Counted from the first letter of the stretch, positions 1 to 8,857 are shown. The stretch: DNA of 64,000 nucleotides from Cellulophaga sp. L1A9 (GCF_009797025.1 NZ_CP047027.1:3968001-4032000), one strand, 5' to 3'. Program-made: numbers and translations. The notes: a model not told the origin generated them from the sequence alone.

Positions 1-408
1 AGATCAGAAGTAGGATTTGATTCAGGAATCTGGGGAGGCGATTATTATGATCGTACAGGTTTTTTAGTAACGCCTGTACTTACTTTAGAGCCTAGGCTCT
101 ATTATAATTTAAATAAGAGAGTAGGGAAATCACGAAGGATAGATGGAAATAGTGGAAATTTTATAAGTCTTAAAACATCATATCACCCGGATTGGTTTGT
201 TATTTCTAATTATGATAATATTCGTATAATCAGTGATATTTCGATTGTTCCCACTTGGGGGATTCGAAGAAATATTGGAAATCATTTCACCTATGAAGTT
301 GGTGTAGGTATTGGGTACCAATATACCTTTGCAAAACAAGCCGGGTATCTTGAGGATGAAAGCGATGCTGCGGTAAATTTACAGATACGTATGGGGTATA
401 GGTTTTAA
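1..408 (+). CDS. C-terminal part of an outer-membrane beta-barrel protein (5' end outside window)
   Basis: An open frame runs from the first base to a TAA at 406-408, giving the last 135 residues of a protein whose start lies upstream. The visible part alternates polar and hydrophobic residues in short strands and ends in Arg-Phe. A terminal aromatic residue after an amphipathic strand is the usual recognition signal for the outer-membrane barrel assembly machinery. Gly- and Tyr-rich strands such as VGVGIGYQY also fit a barrel. No specific substrate or family can be named from this fragment. It could be an OmpW-like or porin-family protein. The frame and stop are certain; the localisation is inferred. 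Confidence 0.75.
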   Translation, partial: RSEVGFDSGIWGGDYYDRTGFLVTPVLTLEPRLYYNLNKRVGKSRRIDGNSGNFISLKTSYHPDWFVISNYDNIRIISDISIVPTWGIRRNIGNHFTYEVGVGIGYQYTFAKQAGYLEDESDAAVNLQIRMGYRF

Positions 409-417
409 CAATATAAC

Positions 418-436
418 GTCTCTTGATCAAAGAGAC
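418..436. terminator. Weak hairpin between convergent genes
   Basis: GTCTCTT pairs with AAGAGAC around a 5-nt loop, between the end of the barrel gene and the end of the leftward GyrI-like gene. There is no strong T run on either side, so this is only a possible bidirectional terminator. Confidence 0.35.
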
Positions 437-455
437 TTCATATATAGTTGTTAGA

Positions 456-953
456 TTAAAGGTAGCTTTTTAACCGAATCGGAATCCAAATTTCTTCTTC
501 GGATTCGGAGTTAGGGTCGGTATTGCTGTATTTTGCTCCAAGTAACTCAAAATGTTCTCGATCATCAATTTCATATTCCGAATTTGGAAGCCATTCTAAA
601 AAAATAGCATCGAAAGTTTTTCTGAATTCCATGGCAGTGCCTACATGTTTAAAAACAGCATACAATCCGCCTTTGAGTGTATAGGTTTCCAATGAATTAG
701 GAACCAGATCAAAATGGGTGACTTCTATAGCGGCCCATTTTAGATATAGCGCATTAGGGTCAAAATCCTGATAGTTAAAAACCTTAGGGTATTTTTGCAA
801 ACTAAATAAGTCTGAACCTTTAGTGTTTAAAATCAATTTCTTATGTGGCATGAAACTCCCCCAAAGTGCAGCAGTGCTATCATTGTTAAATGACATAGTT
901 CGTTGTTTTCCTACCAATTTTTTATCTAGAAGGGTTTCAATGCGATATTCCAT
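456..953 (-). CDS. GyrI-like small-molecule-binding domain protein (AraC effector-binding type)
   Basis: This 165-residue protein is a stand-alone GyrI-like / AraC_E_bind domain with no DNA-binding region. The family signatures are the central GGLYAVFKHVG strand (about residues 95-105), the segment WLPNSEYEIDD, and the C-terminal EEIWIPI strand containing the conserved Glu. The family binds small, often cationic hydrophobic ligands; some members inhibit gyrase or act as hydrolases, and the function here is unknown. It starts 9 nt after the DUF3050 gene on the same strand, so the two are probably cotranscribed. The family call is firm; the role is not. Confidence 0.85.
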   Translation of the reverse strand: MEYRIETLLDKKLVGKQRTMSFNNDSTAALWGSFMPHKKLILNTKGSDLFSLQKYPKVFNYQDFDPNALYLKWAAIEVTHFDLVPNSLETYTLKGGLYAVFKHVGTAMEFRKTFDAIFLEWLPNSEYEIDDREHFELLGAKYSNTDPNSESEEEIWIPIRLKSYL

Positions 954-962
954 TTTAGACTC

Positions 963-1748
963 TTAATTTACGGATACTTCTTTTTGTTTCAGAATTAATT
1001 GATTAATGCCATCCCAAAGTTCAATGCGTTTCTGTAGCGCTTCTTTAGCAACTACTAATGTTTCATCCCATTTGGTAGTAGTATCACCGCACAATTCTGA
1101 AATCATTTTTAAGGAAAGCGGACCGTGTTCGTCGCCATCTAATTCTATATGGCGCTCTAAGTAGTATCTTAATTTATTATACTCGGTATTTTCTTTATCA
1201 GCTTGTTTTAAGATCTCGAAGAACATATCTGGAATTACATCTTCTCGGCCAAAAGTAAAGGCAGAAGCAACGACATGTGTTTTTTTAGTGTTGATACAAT
1301 CAAAAGAAAAGGAAACAAAATCTGAAACGGATGAGTCAATGCGTAGTAGGGCTAATGCTTCTTCAATAGGAGTACCGGCTTCGATAGTTTTTATAAAGGA
1401 CTTGATGGTGGTTGTACTTGCGCCAATTTGATTCATGGCCTCTAAGTACATTTCAAAATGGCTTTTAGGTTCTCCTACTTCGTTGATGTCACTTTCTTCG
1501 CCATGTACAATCTCGTTGATAAAGCGCGCTAAAGTGGCGTTTTTTCTGGGAATCCATGGTGTAGTGGTCGTAGTTAAATCAATTTGTAATGCTTTTAATA
1601 GTGACATAAAGTCCCAAACAGCAAAAACATGATTTTCCATAAAGATCTTAACATCATTTAAGTTTTTAAGATTCTTGTAAAGCGCATGAGATTTTAGCTG
1701 TTCTCTTAAACCTGAAAGTTCACGTTCAATATATTCCAATCTATCCAT
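963..1748 (-). CDS. DUF3050 family protein, haem-oxygenase-like fold
   Basis: A 261-residue protein matching DUF3050. The family signature lies near the N-terminus (residues about 21-52): an [12 protein letters not shown] segment, then [19 protein letters not shown] His/Glu/Asp-rich segment, [10 protein letters not shown], follows near residue 200. The domain is all-helical and related to the haem-oxygenase / TenA-like fold, whose members bind iron or haem. No reaction is established for DUF3050. The length is normal for the family. It is the first gene of a leftward pair with the GyrI-like gene 9 nt downstream, and upstream lies the stop and terminator of the small basic-peptide gene. Function unknown. 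Confidence 0.85.
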   Translation of the reverse strand: MDRLEYIERELSGLREQLKSHALYKNLKNLNDVKIFMENHVFAVWDFMSLLKALQIDLTTTTTPWIPRKNATLARFINEIVHGEESDINEVGEPKSHFEMYLEAMNQIGASTTTIKSFIKTIEAGTPIEEALALLRIDSSVSDFVSFSFDCINTKKTHVVASAFTFGREDVIPDMFFEILKQADKENTEYNKLRYYLERHIELDGDEHGPLSLKMISELCGDTTTKWDETLVVAKEALQKRIELWDGINQLILKQKEVSVN

Positions 1749-1854
1749 TCTTCAGCATTTTTAATGCGAAGTAACAAGAAAATGTTTTAAAATTATTTAA
1801 AATAAAATTAAAAATTTTATGCAAGTATTTATTTTTTCCATGAAAGTTAATCAC

Positions 1855-1890
1855 AAAAAAAATCTCTGAAGAATTATTCTCTCAGAGATT
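1855..1890 (-). terminator. Rho-independent terminator of the 31-aa peptide gene
   Basis: Read leftward, the 9-bp stem AATCTCTGA / TCAGAGATT (1861-1869 with 1882-1890) is followed by eight T residues on the minus strand (A run at 1855-1862). It sits 12 bp beyond the stop of the gene at 1902-1997. Confidence 0.85.
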
Positions 1891-1901
1891 TTATGGTGCT
1901 A

Positions 1902-1997
1902 TTACTTTTTCTTAGCTCTTTTTTCTTCTTTTTTTTCTTTAGCCGTTTTTAGGGGCTCCTTTTTTACATTCTTCTTCGCATCTTTACTTTTTGCCAT
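1902..1997 (-). CDS. Small Lys-rich basic protein, 31 aa
   Basis: An ATG at 1997-1995 opens a 31-residue frame ending in TAA at 1902-1904. The product begins MAKSKDAKKNVKKEP and is about half Lys/Arg with scattered Glu and Ala. It has no Cys and no hydrophobic segment. Its tidy ATG, the strong terminator just downstream, and a composition unlike random AT-rich DNA argue for a real gene. Its character recalls very short Lys-rich proteins found in other flavobacteria, which are of unknown function. It lies 26 bp downstream of the serine ammonia-lyase gene on the same strand and may be cotranscribed. Nucleic-acid or ribosome binding is a guess from charge alone. Confidence 0.65.
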   Translation of the reverse strand: MAKSKDAKKNVKKEPLKTAKEKKEEKRAKKK

Positions 1998-2023
1998 GTT
2001 TCTTTTTTTTAATATTAATTAAT

Positions 2024-3448
2024 TTAACAATCACTCAAGAAAACACCTACGGCTAAACCACCTTCAGAGGTTTCTTTGTACTTAGAGCTCATATCTTTTG
2101 CAGTTTCCCACATGGTTTGCACTACTTTATCTAAAGGAACTTTAGCGTCTTTAGGGTCAGAGCCTAGAGCTAATTCCGCAGCATTAATCGCTTTAATGGC
2201 TCCCATAGAATTCCGCTCAATGCAAGGTATTTGAACCAAACCACCAATGGGGTCACAAGTTAAGCCTAAATGATGTTCCATTGCAATTTCTGCAGCCATT
2301 AATACTTGTTCGGGAGTACCACCCAATAATTCCGTTAAGGCCCCTGCAGCCATTGCAGACGATACACCAATTTCTGCTTGACAGCCACCCATGGCCGCAG
2401 AAATAGTTGCTCCTTTTTTAAAGATACTTCCAATTTCACCGGATACCAATAAGAATTTTTTAATTTCTTCAAAACCTGCTTTATGGTCTTCAATGACCAA
2501 ATAGTACATAAGTACTGACGGAATAACCCCGGCACTACCATTTGTAGGTGCGGTAACTACACGTCCTAAAGAAGCGTTTACTTCGTTAACGGCTAAAGCA
2601 AAACAGCTTACCCATTGTAATATTTGTCTGAATTTAACTTCAGTTTTTCGTATCGCAGAAAGCCATTCCTGTGGTGTGGTATAGGGTTCGCTATCTTTTA
2701 ATTTTTTGTGAATATCAAAAGCACGTCTTCGTACATTTAGGCCGCCAGGTAAAGAGCCTTCGGTATGGCATCCAATATACATACATTCTAGCATCGTATC
2801 CCAAATGCGATGTAATTCGTGATCTATTTCCGCATCGGTACGCAAAGAGCGTTCGTTTTCTAAAACAATTTCTGAAATAGTTTTATTTTCTTTTGAACAG
2901 AAGTCCAATAATTCTACTCCATTTCTCACTGGGAAAGGAAAAGCTTTAAATATTTCAATATTTTTCTTGGCTCTTTTTCGCTCCTCTTTTACTACAAATC
3001 CGCCTCCGATAGAATAATAAGTATTCTCAATTTTTTCACCCGTGTATAAAGTGGCTTCAAACCTCATTCCATTGGCGTGAAATGGGAGGAACTCTTTTTT
3101 GAAAATGATATTTTTTTCAGGATTAAAAGGAAGGTTGCGTTTTCCTCCAAATTCAATTCTTTGTTCTTCTTTGATGCGTTGTACAATACTAGAGATCTGT
3201 TCAATAGGAATATATTCAGGATCTTGCCCAGATAGGCCTAACATTACAGCATAATCGGTAGCGTGGCCTTTACCTGTAAGAGATAAAGAACCGTAAATAA
3301 ATACGTTTATTTCTGCAACATCTAAAAATTTTTCATCGGTTTGTAATTCTTCAATCCATTTTTCAGCAGCACGCCAAGGTCCTAGGGTGTGTGAACTTGA
3401 TGGTCCTACCCCAATTTTAAGCATATCAAAAGTACTGATTGACTCCAT
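2024..3448 (-). CDS. sdaA: L-serine ammonia-lyase (iron-sulfur L-serine dehydratase)
   Basis: This enzyme deaminates L-serine to pyruvate and ammonia with a [4Fe-4S] cluster. The product is a single-chain enzyme of 474 residues with the beta and alpha domains fused. The N-terminal motif GVGPSSSHTLGPW, the central TNGSAGVIPSVLMYY, and the cluster-region cysteines in GCQAEIGVSSAM and LTCDPIGGLVQIPC are all present. The start is taken at 3448 (MESISTFDML), where homologous proteins begin; an upstream in-frame ATG at 3502 would add 18 residues that look like leader sequence. The enzyme is cytoplasmic and in serine catabolism. The neighbour downstream is the small basic peptide gene. Confident call. 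Confidence 0.95.
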   Translation of the reverse strand: MESISTFDMLKIGVGPSSSHTLGPWRAAEKWIEELQTDEKFLDVAEINVFIYGSLSLTGKGHATDYAVMLGLSGQDPEYIPIEQISSIVQRIKEEQRIEFGGKRNLPFNPEKNIIFKKEFLPFHANGMRFEATLYTGEKIENTYYSIGGGFVVKEERKRAKKNIEIFKAFPFPVRNGVELLDFCSKENKTISEIVLENERSLRTDAEIDHELHRIWDTMLECMYIGCHTEGSLPGGLNVRRRAFDIHKKLKDSEPYTTPQEWLSAIRKTEVKFRQILQWVSCFALAVNEVNASLGRVVTAPTNGSAGVIPSVLMYYLVIEDHKAGFEEIKKFLLVSGEIGSIFKKGATISAAMGGCQAEIGVSSAMAAGALTELLGGTPEQVLMAAEIAMEHHLGLTCDPIGGLVQIPCIERNSMGAIKAINAAELALGSDPKDAKVPLDKVVQTMWETAKDMSSKYKETSEGGLAVGVFLSDC

Positions 3449-3698
3449 AAATATTTTGTTATAAATACAACTTTCAGAGGTAAATGTACTGACTAATTTC
3501 ACAATCTCTAAATTTATTTATTTAAGGATCATATCCATTAATTAGGGGTATATCCATATTCTTGCTTTATGGAACTATTTTTTCACAGAAAAATTAAAAA
3601 AGCAGAAAAGTGACATGCACCTGAAGTATCGAAGCAAATAGTCCCGCTGCGCATTATTTAGAACCAGCTTTAAATTGAAATCAAGAGCTTATTGGTAA

Positions 3699-4141
3699 TA
3701 GGGATGCAACTTTTTACGTGCGCAGCGTTCTTGCACAAGTGCATTACAGGTTTTTGTTACCACTAATTATCATCGAAATAAAGACAGGCAATACTTCAAT
3801 AGTGTTGCGGTTAGACCAAATGTTCCTACGAACGATACCTTGGTATTACTGCAAGAAGCTAAAAAGGCATTACAGCTTATATATAGGATAGGCTTTCGGG
3901 ATAAAAAGGAGATGTACATCTTTTAGGACGTATCCTAGAACATTAGGTTCAAGGCAATTTGTTTGAAATTCCGTCCGCATCAAAAAGTAAACTAATGAGA
4001 GAAGTAGATTGTTTAAATCTCAAAATTGGACAATCAAGGGTGTCATCGGCTTTGGTGGGAACTTGGAGTAAAGCATGGAAATGGATAAAAAGGAGCGAAG
4101 TCTTAGGGATGCGGCACAATGAAATGAAATGTTGTCTGTAA
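3699..4141 (+). pseudogene. Decayed umuC-like Y-family DNA polymerase fragment
   Basis: Two frames together read as the C-terminal part of a UmuC-type translesion polymerase subunit. From about 3702 the frame gives LRAQRSCTSALQVFVTTN and then PTNDTLVLLQEAKKAL and IYRIGFR, before a TAG at 3924. The similarity continues in the +1 frame from 3908 (GDVHLLGRI), hits a TAG after GRILEH, and then gives LFEIP and LMREVDCLNLKIGQ to a TAA at 4139-4141. UmuC proteins show the same order: LR-Q, the VF-TN strand, PTNDT, an IY-GF/Y-KKAG helix, and an LM-D-N--G segment. One frameshift and several stops are visible, and the palm domain and the umuD partner are missing. This is a dead remnant. Confidence 0.7.
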
Positions 4142-4240
4142 AAGGCTGAAATTGTTGCAGCAACAAAATCACATTATAGGTTTAATTATGTCAGCTATGG
4201 TAAATTAAGCCCTCGTTTAATGATCATTTGATTATAAAAA

Positions 4241-4281
4241 TGACAACCTGTCAGTTTTGTTCTCTTGGCATATTGTTTGCC
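4241..4281 (+). promoter_or_regulatory. Sigma-54-like promoter with upstream palindrome for dnaK
   Basis: TGGCATATTGTTTGCC at 4266-4281 fits the -24/-12 sigma-54 pattern (TGGCAC-R-N4-TTGCW) with GG and GC exactly 10 bp apart (GG 4267-4268, GC 4279-4280). Fourteen bases of spacer separate it from a perfect palindrome, TGACA-ACC-TGTCA (4241-4253). A start site about 12 bp downstream would leave a leader of some 35-40 nt before dnaK. The usual flavobacterial TAnnTTTG box is not present at correct spacing. The pattern is seen; recognition by RpoN is inferred. Confidence 0.5.
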
Positions 4282-4329
4282 AAATAGTAAGAGAATATAA
4301 AAAGCACTAATAATTAAATATAATAAGAG

Positions 4330-6234
4330 ATGAGTAAAATTATAGGAATTGATTTAGGAACTACAAACTCTTGCGTTTCTGTAATGGAAGGTAATGAAGC
4401 TGTAGTTATTCCTAACGCAGAAGGAAAAAGAACTACACCGTCAGTTATCGCATTTGTAGAAGGTGGAGAGATTAAAGTAGGAGATCCTGCAAAAAGACAA
4501 GCAGTTACAAACCCAACTAAAACGATTTATTCTATTAAGCGTTTTATGGGGAACAAGTTCTCTGAATCTAGCGCAGAAGCTAAAAGAGTACCTTATAAGG
4601 TAGTAAAAGGAGATAATGATACTCCAAGAGTAGATATTGATGGTCGTTTATATACGCCACAAGAATTATCTGCAATGATTCTTCAGAAAATGAAGAAAAC
4701 TGCAGAAGACTATTTAGGTCAAACGGTAACAAGAGCGGTAATTACTGTTCCTGCTTACTTTAATGATGCTCAAAGACAAGCAACAAAAGAAGCTGGTGAA
4801 ATTGCTGGTTTAACTGTAGAACGTATTATCAACGAACCAACTGCTGCATCTTTAGCATATGGTATGGATAAGAAAGATACAGATCAAAAAATTGTTGTTT
4901 TTGATTTTGGTGGTGGTACGCATGATGTTTCTATCCTTGAATTAGGAGATGGCGTTTTTGAAGTATTGGCTACAGATGGTGATACACACTTAGGTGGTGA
5001 TGATGTTGATCAAAAAATTATTGATTGGTTAGCTGATGAATTCAAAAGTGAAGAAAATATAGATTTACGTGATGATGCAATGGCTTTACAACGTTTACGT
5101 GAGGCTGCTGAAAAAGCGAAAATTGAATTATCTTCTTCTGCTTCAACAGAAATTAACTTACCATATGTAACGGCTACTGCTAGTGGACCTAAGCATTTAG
5201 TTCGTACATTGACTTTGGCTAAATTTAATCAATTGATTGACGATTTAGTAAAAAGAACTATCGAGCCTTGTGCTACAGCATTGAAAAGTGCAGGATTATC
5301 TAAAAGTGATATCGATGAAATTATCTTAGTAGGTGGTTCTACAAGAATCCCTGCGGTTGTTGAAGCTGTTGAGAAATTCTTCGGTAAAAAACCATCAAAA
5401 GGAGTTAACCCTGATGAAGTTGTAGCGGTAGGTGCTGCAATCCAAGGTGGTGTGTTAACTGGTGATGTTAAAGATGTATTGTTATTAGATGTTACTCCAT
5501 TATCATTAGGTATTGAAACTATGGGTGGTGTAATGACTAAGCTGATAGAATCGAATACAACGATTCCTACTAAGAAATCTCAAGTATTCTCTACAGCAGC
5601 AGACAATCAACCATCAGTAGAAATTCACGTTTTACAAGGTGAAAGACCTATGGCGGCAGATAACAAAAACATCGGACGTTTCCATTTAGATGGTATTCCA
5701 CCAGCACAAAGAGGAACACCTCAAATTGAAGTAACTTTTGATATTGATGCGAACGGTATTATTAAAGTATCAGCAACAGATAAAGCGACTAACAAAACTC
5801 AGGATATTAGAATTGAAGCTTCTTCAGGTTTAACAGAAGAAGAAATCAAGAAAATGAAAGCAGAAGCGGAAGCTAATGCGGAGTCTGATAAAAAAGCGAA
5901 AGAAACTGCTGATAAATTAAACGAAGCTGATGGAATGATCTTCCAAACAGAAAAGCAGTTAACTGAATTTGGTGATAAATTATCTGATGATAAGAAAAAA
6001 CCAGTTGAAGATGCTTTAGCGGAATTAAAAGCAGCATACGAGTCTAAAGACATCGCTGTAATTACTCCTGCTTTAGATAAGATTAACGAAGCTTGGAAAG
6101 TTGCCTCTGAAGAAATGTACAAAGCGCAAGCTGAAGGACAAGAAGGAGCTGCTCCAGGACCAGATGCTGCTGCAGGTGCAGAATCAGCTGAAGGTGATAA
6201 CGTAGAAGACGTAGACTTCGAAGAAGTTAAGTAA
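4330..6234 (+). CDS. dnaK: Molecular chaperone DnaK (Hsp70)
   Basis: DnaK is an ATP-driven cytoplasmic chaperone that binds exposed hydrophobic peptides with DnaJ and GrpE. The 634-residue product begins with the phosphate-binding [16 protein letters not shown]. It contains [14 protein letters not shown] and [10 protein letters not shown] in the ATPase domain (to about residue 385), the hydrophobic linker [12 protein letters not shown], the substrate domain, and the acidic tail ending EDVDFEEVK. The length is normal. dnaJ and grpE are not nearby, so the gene is monocistronic, with two hairpin terminators behind it. The palindrome plus sigma-54-like promoter suggests stress control of an unusual kind for this chaperone. 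Confidence 0.98.
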   Translation: MSKIIGIDLGTTNSCVSVMEGNEAVVIPNAEGKRTTPSVIAFVEGGEIKVGDPAKRQAVTNPTKTIYSIKRFMGNKFSESSAEAKRVPYKVVKGDNDTPRVDIDGRLYTPQELSAMILQKMKKTAEDYLGQTVTRAVITVPAYFNDAQRQATKEAGEIAGLTVERIINEPTAASLAYGMDKKDTDQKIVVFDFGGGTHDVSILELGDGVFEVLATDGDTHLGGDDVDQKIIDWLADEFKSEENIDLRDDAMALQRLREAAEKAKIELSSSASTEINLPYVTATASGPKHLVRTLTLAKFNQLIDDLVKRTIEPCATALKSAGLSKSDIDEIILVGGSTRIPAVVEAVEKFFGKKPSKGVNPDEVVAVGAAIQGGVLTGDVKDVLLLDVTPLSLGIETMGGVMTKLIESNTTIPTKKSQVFSTAADNQPSVEIHVLQGERPMAADNKNIGRFHLDGIPPAQRGTPQIEVTFDIDANGIIKVSATDKATNKTQDIRIEASSGLTEEEIKKMKAEAEANAESDKKAKETADKLNEADGMIFQTEKQLTEFGDKLSDDKKKPVEDALAELKAAYESKDIAVITPALDKINEAWKVASEEMYKAQAEGQEGAAPGPDAAAGAESAEGDNVEDVDFEEVK

Positions 6235-6273
6235 GCAGTGAGCCATTTTCGTTGCAAACGAAAAAGTGTAAAT

Positions 6274-6304
6274 AGCTTATCCCGATGCAAGTCGGGAGCT
6301 TTTT
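6274..6304 (+). terminator. First hairpin behind dnaK
   Basis: CCCGA (6281-6285) pairs with TCGGG (6292-6296), extended by AGCT/AGCT across a 3-nt bulge, followed by a short T run. A second, stronger terminator follows 20 bp later. A further hairpin (TTTTCGTT / AACGAAAA) lies at 6246-6264. Confidence 0.6.
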
Positions 6305-6324
6305 AAGAAACATTATAAGAAGAA

Positions 6325-6355
6325 AACTCCAACTGTACTAGTTGGAGTTTTTTTT
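6325..6355 (+). terminator. Rho-independent terminator of dnaK
   Basis: A perfect 10-bp stem AACTCCAACT / AGTTGGAGTT (6325-6334 with 6340-6349) with a 5-nt loop is followed by a run of T residues to 6355. Confidence 0.9.
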
Positions 6356-6489
6356 CGTTGTAATTTCTAGCAACCGGGTTTAAAATTAAAGAGCACCCCT
6401 CTTCTGTTATTTATTGTCATTACAGTTCATAATTTAAGAATTATCACAATAAATTAATATTCTCTAAATGCTTTTCATAGAATAACTAC

Positions 6490-6497
6490 TAAATTTG
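6490..6497 (+). promoter_or_regulatory. TAnnTTTG -7 box directly in front of an ATG
   Basis: TAAATTTG matches the Bacteroidota -7 element. Its last base is 5 nt upstream of the A of the ATG at 6502, so transcription would begin at or next to that ATG. Either the mRNA is leaderless or the true start is the next ATG at 6526. No clear TTG at the -33 position is seen. Confidence 0.4.
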
Positions 6498-6501
6498 TAT
6501 T

Positions 6502-7443
6502 ATGATAAAAAACTACCCTTTAAAAATGTTGAGAACTTTTCTGGTGCCAACTTTTATGTTTGTTGCTTTGACTGCAAGCGCACAAAAGGCAAAAATTTTT
6601 ACGATTGCTGATTTTGATTTGTCAGGAAAAGTGAAGACCTGTTTGGTTATTACGGATTATGGAAAGGAAGAATTCAACTTTAACGAAAAGGGAGTACTTA
6701 CAAAACTTACTACACGATATAATGACGCCGATTATGATATTACCTACTACCGATTCGTAGATGGGGAAATAAGTGAAAAGCGTGTAGAAAACTATCGTGA
6801 TGGTGCTTTTGATAAAAGCACGTCCATTGCTAATATTTATAGTAGCGATACTATTCCTTCGGGTAAAAAAATCACCGAAAAAATAATTTCGTATACCAAA
6901 GAGTTTTTAGATCAATATGAGTATTTCTACGATGCAGAAGATAAGCTGGTAGAAATTAAGCGGAACAATGATAACGGTATTGAGAGTACAATGGTGGCTT
7001 ATTCTACAGATAAAGGAGAAGCAACAACTACCTATACAATAAATAATGAAGTACAAAAAACAGTGCGAGTATCAGAGCGTAAGACAAAAACGAAAGGTGT
7101 ACAGCGTATTGAGTTAACAAAAGAATTTTTAGAAGGCAAGCCTTCAAAAGCTCTGGAGCAAATTTTTAATCAGAATGATAAATTAATTTCTGAGAACTTT
7201 TTTGATTTCGATACGAGTACAAATGCTTTCTTCTCAAAAGAATTAAAAACCTATAGCTATAATGCGCTAGGTATGCTTACCGAAGTAAAAACGCAGCATG
7301 GTAAATTAGTAGGTGTAAAAGAATATATTTATCAGTATGATCATGGTGAAAAGGGCAATTGGGTCAAACAAATCATAACCCCAGACAATACATTTATCAG
7401 CCGTAAAATTAAATACTACGAGGTTGCTGCAACTGAAGAGTAA
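6502..7443 (+). CDS. Secreted protein with YD/RHS-like strand repeats, unknown function
   Basis: I do not recognise a named family. The 313-residue product has a Sec signal peptide ending near ALTASAQ (Ala-X-Ala type cleavage). An internal ATG at 6526 gives a more compact signal peptide (MLRTFLVPTFMFVAL) and may be the real start. The mature part contains loosely repeated strand units of the form aromatic-N/D-x-x-G/D-x-L-x-E/K: FNEKGVLTKL, YDAEDKLVEI, FNQNDKLISE and YNALGMLTEV. These resemble single YD-type repeats as in RHS or MORN-like surface proteins. There is no lipobox or catalytic motif. It is probably periplasmic or surface-exposed. The gene stands alone between the dnaK terminator and an unrelated membrane-protein gene. 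Confidence 0.75.
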   Translation: MIKNYPLKMLRTFLVPTFMFVALTASAQKAKIFTIADFDLSGKVKTCLVITDYGKEEFNFNEKGVLTKLTTRYNDADYDITYYRFVDGEISEKRVENYRDGAFDKSTSIANIYSSDTIPSGKKITEKIISYTKEFLDQYEYFYDAEDKLVEIKRNNDNGIESTMVAYSTDKGEATTTYTINNEVQKTVRVSERKTKTKGVQRIELTKEFLEGKPSKALEQIFNQNDKLISENFFDFDTSTNAFFSKELKTYSYNALGMLTEVKTQHGKLVGVKEYIYQYDHGEKGNWVKQIITPDNTFISRKIKYYEVAATEE

Positions 7444-7517
7444 TTTTTTTTAATATTTTTTTCTTATCATTAATAAATTATACGAAAACTAATATAATAA
7501 GTATCTTATTTAACGCG

Positions 7518-8312
7518 ATGAAACGATTACGGAATACTGGAATTTACTACCTGATCTTCGGTATTTTATTGGCTGTCAGTTATGTTTTTAGCAATTTATG
7601 GCCAATTAGTATTTTAGGCGTATTGCTTTTGTTAATTTTTTTAGTGTTAAAATATTTCTTTAAAGAAGCATCCTTCATTTTTTCTTGGAATAAGAGAGCA
7701 CTACAATTATTAGATGTTTTACTCATAGCGCTACCCTTCATATATGTGGCATTAATTTCTTGGTATGTTTGGAGGCCTTATAGGCAAACTATTATTTTAC
7801 CTAATACTTACCAAGGTATTGTTGCTGTAAAATACAATGAAGCTAATGGTCAAGATGAAATCTGGACCAGTTCATTTTTTGGTTTATGTGGTTCTAGATT
7901 GATAAAAGTTGATACTTCTGGTATTGCAAGAACTTCTTCTACCTTTCATAACAATTCAGTTCCGCTTCTTGGATTTAGGCAGATGAATCATAATCGAGGG
8001 GGATTAAAAATTTATTATGAAAATAATGTTGACGATGAAATAGTAGAAGGATTTGATGGTACTTGGTCTGTTGATGATAACGAGGAGGAAAATAAAATAC
8101 AAATCTATCTTACAGGGTATAACTATTATCCTTTGATGATTTTTGTAGTAGTACAGCCCGAAGATTATTTCGATTATTTTATGACGGAGAAAGAAATAGA
8201 AATTTGGATAGGAGAGCAAAAAAAGGAGCATCCTAATTCTTATATTGAACAGCCAACCCATAAATTAAATGCAAAAAGCATTGAGTTTTTAAGAGATAAT
8301 AAAATTTTATAA
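7518..8312 (+). CDS. Membrane-anchored protein of unknown function
   Basis: The product has 264 residues. The N-terminal 100 residues hold about three hydrophobic segments: GIYYLIFGILLAVSYVF, ISILGVLLLLIFLVLKYFF, and LLDVLLIALPFIYVALISWYV. A soluble region rich in Asp, Glu, Tyr and Asn follows, with no recognised motif. The soluble part probably forms a beta-rich extracytoplasmic or cytoplasmic domain; topology cannot be fixed. It is preceded by 74 bp of AT-rich DNA and followed by 170 bp without an obvious terminator. No family was recognised. The coding call rests on length, codon use and the sensible membrane profile. Confidence 0.75.
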   Translation: MKRLRNTGIYYLIFGILLAVSYVFSNLWPISILGVLLLLIFLVLKYFFKEASFIFSWNKRALQLLDVLLIALPFIYVALISWYVWRPYRQTIILPNTYQGIVAVKYNEANGQDEIWTSSFFGLCGSRLIKVDTSGIARTSSTFHNNSVPLLGFRQMNHNRGGLKIYYENNVDDEIVEGFDGTWSVDDNEEENKIQIYLTGYNYYPLMIFVVVQPEDYFDYFMTEKEIEIWIGEQKKEHPNSYIEQPTHKLNAKSIEFLRDNKIL

Positions 8313-8482
8313 AAAGCTATGCCTCCATGAACTATCAAATTTCAGTGTTTCATTCCAAACTCATTAGGTAAACCTATTTTCGATTATTTCAAAAATCAAA
8401 AGCATTTTAATAAAATTAATTTTAACAGGAACCAAGCCTAGTTCTTCCATTACTTTGTGATAAATAGGTGTTAATTATTTTT

Positions 8483-8857
8483 ATGGCAATCAAAAAACTA
8501 GAAGGGATATACCAAATTATAGGTTTTAATCAAGACAGAGACCAATCTGGTTATACCGGTTATTTACGATTAATTGTAACGAGTGAAAATCGTGTAGATG
8601 CTATTTGGACGATAGGAGGTGAGCAAACACAAACGGGAAAAGGATTCTTTAAGGATGACGTTTTAGTCATTAACTTTTCCTATCGTGGAGAATTAAAAAA
8701 CAGACCTAAAACCTTTAAGGGGGTTGTGGTGTACAAGATTATAAATGAAAATGTCTTAGACGGATTCTGGTCAGAGAAATTTGGTGATGATGACTATTTA
8801 GGTTTTGAAGAAGGAAGAAAGCTATCTGTTGATGAAGTCTCAAAACTAAAATTATAA
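8483..8857 (+). CDS. Hypothetical beta-rich protein, 124 aa
   Basis: I do not recognise this family. The start is placed at 8483 (MAIKKLEGIYQI) rather than an ATG 15 nt upstream, because the extra residues (MLIIF) look like translated leader. The product is short and strand-rich, with evenly spaced Gly and aromatic residues (GYTGYLRLIV, VDAIWTIGGEQ, VVYKIINE, LDGFWSEKFGDDDYLGFE). That suggests a small calycin- or lipocalin-like barrel with an open end, but this is only a fold guess. It has no signal peptide and is probably cytoplasmic. The downstream gene is convergent, with no strong terminator between. Confidence 0.65.
   Translation: MAIKKLEGIYQIIGFNQDRDQSGYTGYLRLIVTSENRVDAIWTIGGEQTQTGKGFFKDDVLVINFSYRGELKNRPKTFKGVVVYKIINENVLDGFWSEKFGDDDYLGFEEGRKLSVDEVSKLKL

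Noticed and set aside
3959..4141. A 60-residue open frame as a possible small gene.
   Set aside because: It is the tail of the umuC-like remnant, starts with TTG, and is only meaningful together with the earlier frame.
4909..4950. GGGTHDVS in DnaK instead of the common GGGTFDVS.
   Set aside because: This is usual in Bacteroidota DnaK, so not a notable change.
5799..6290. Antisense open frame of 163 codons opposite the 3' end of dnaK.
   Set aside because: It mirrors the dnaK tail and is Ser/Ala-rich because of the reverse complement of Glu/Ala/Lys codons. Not a real gene.
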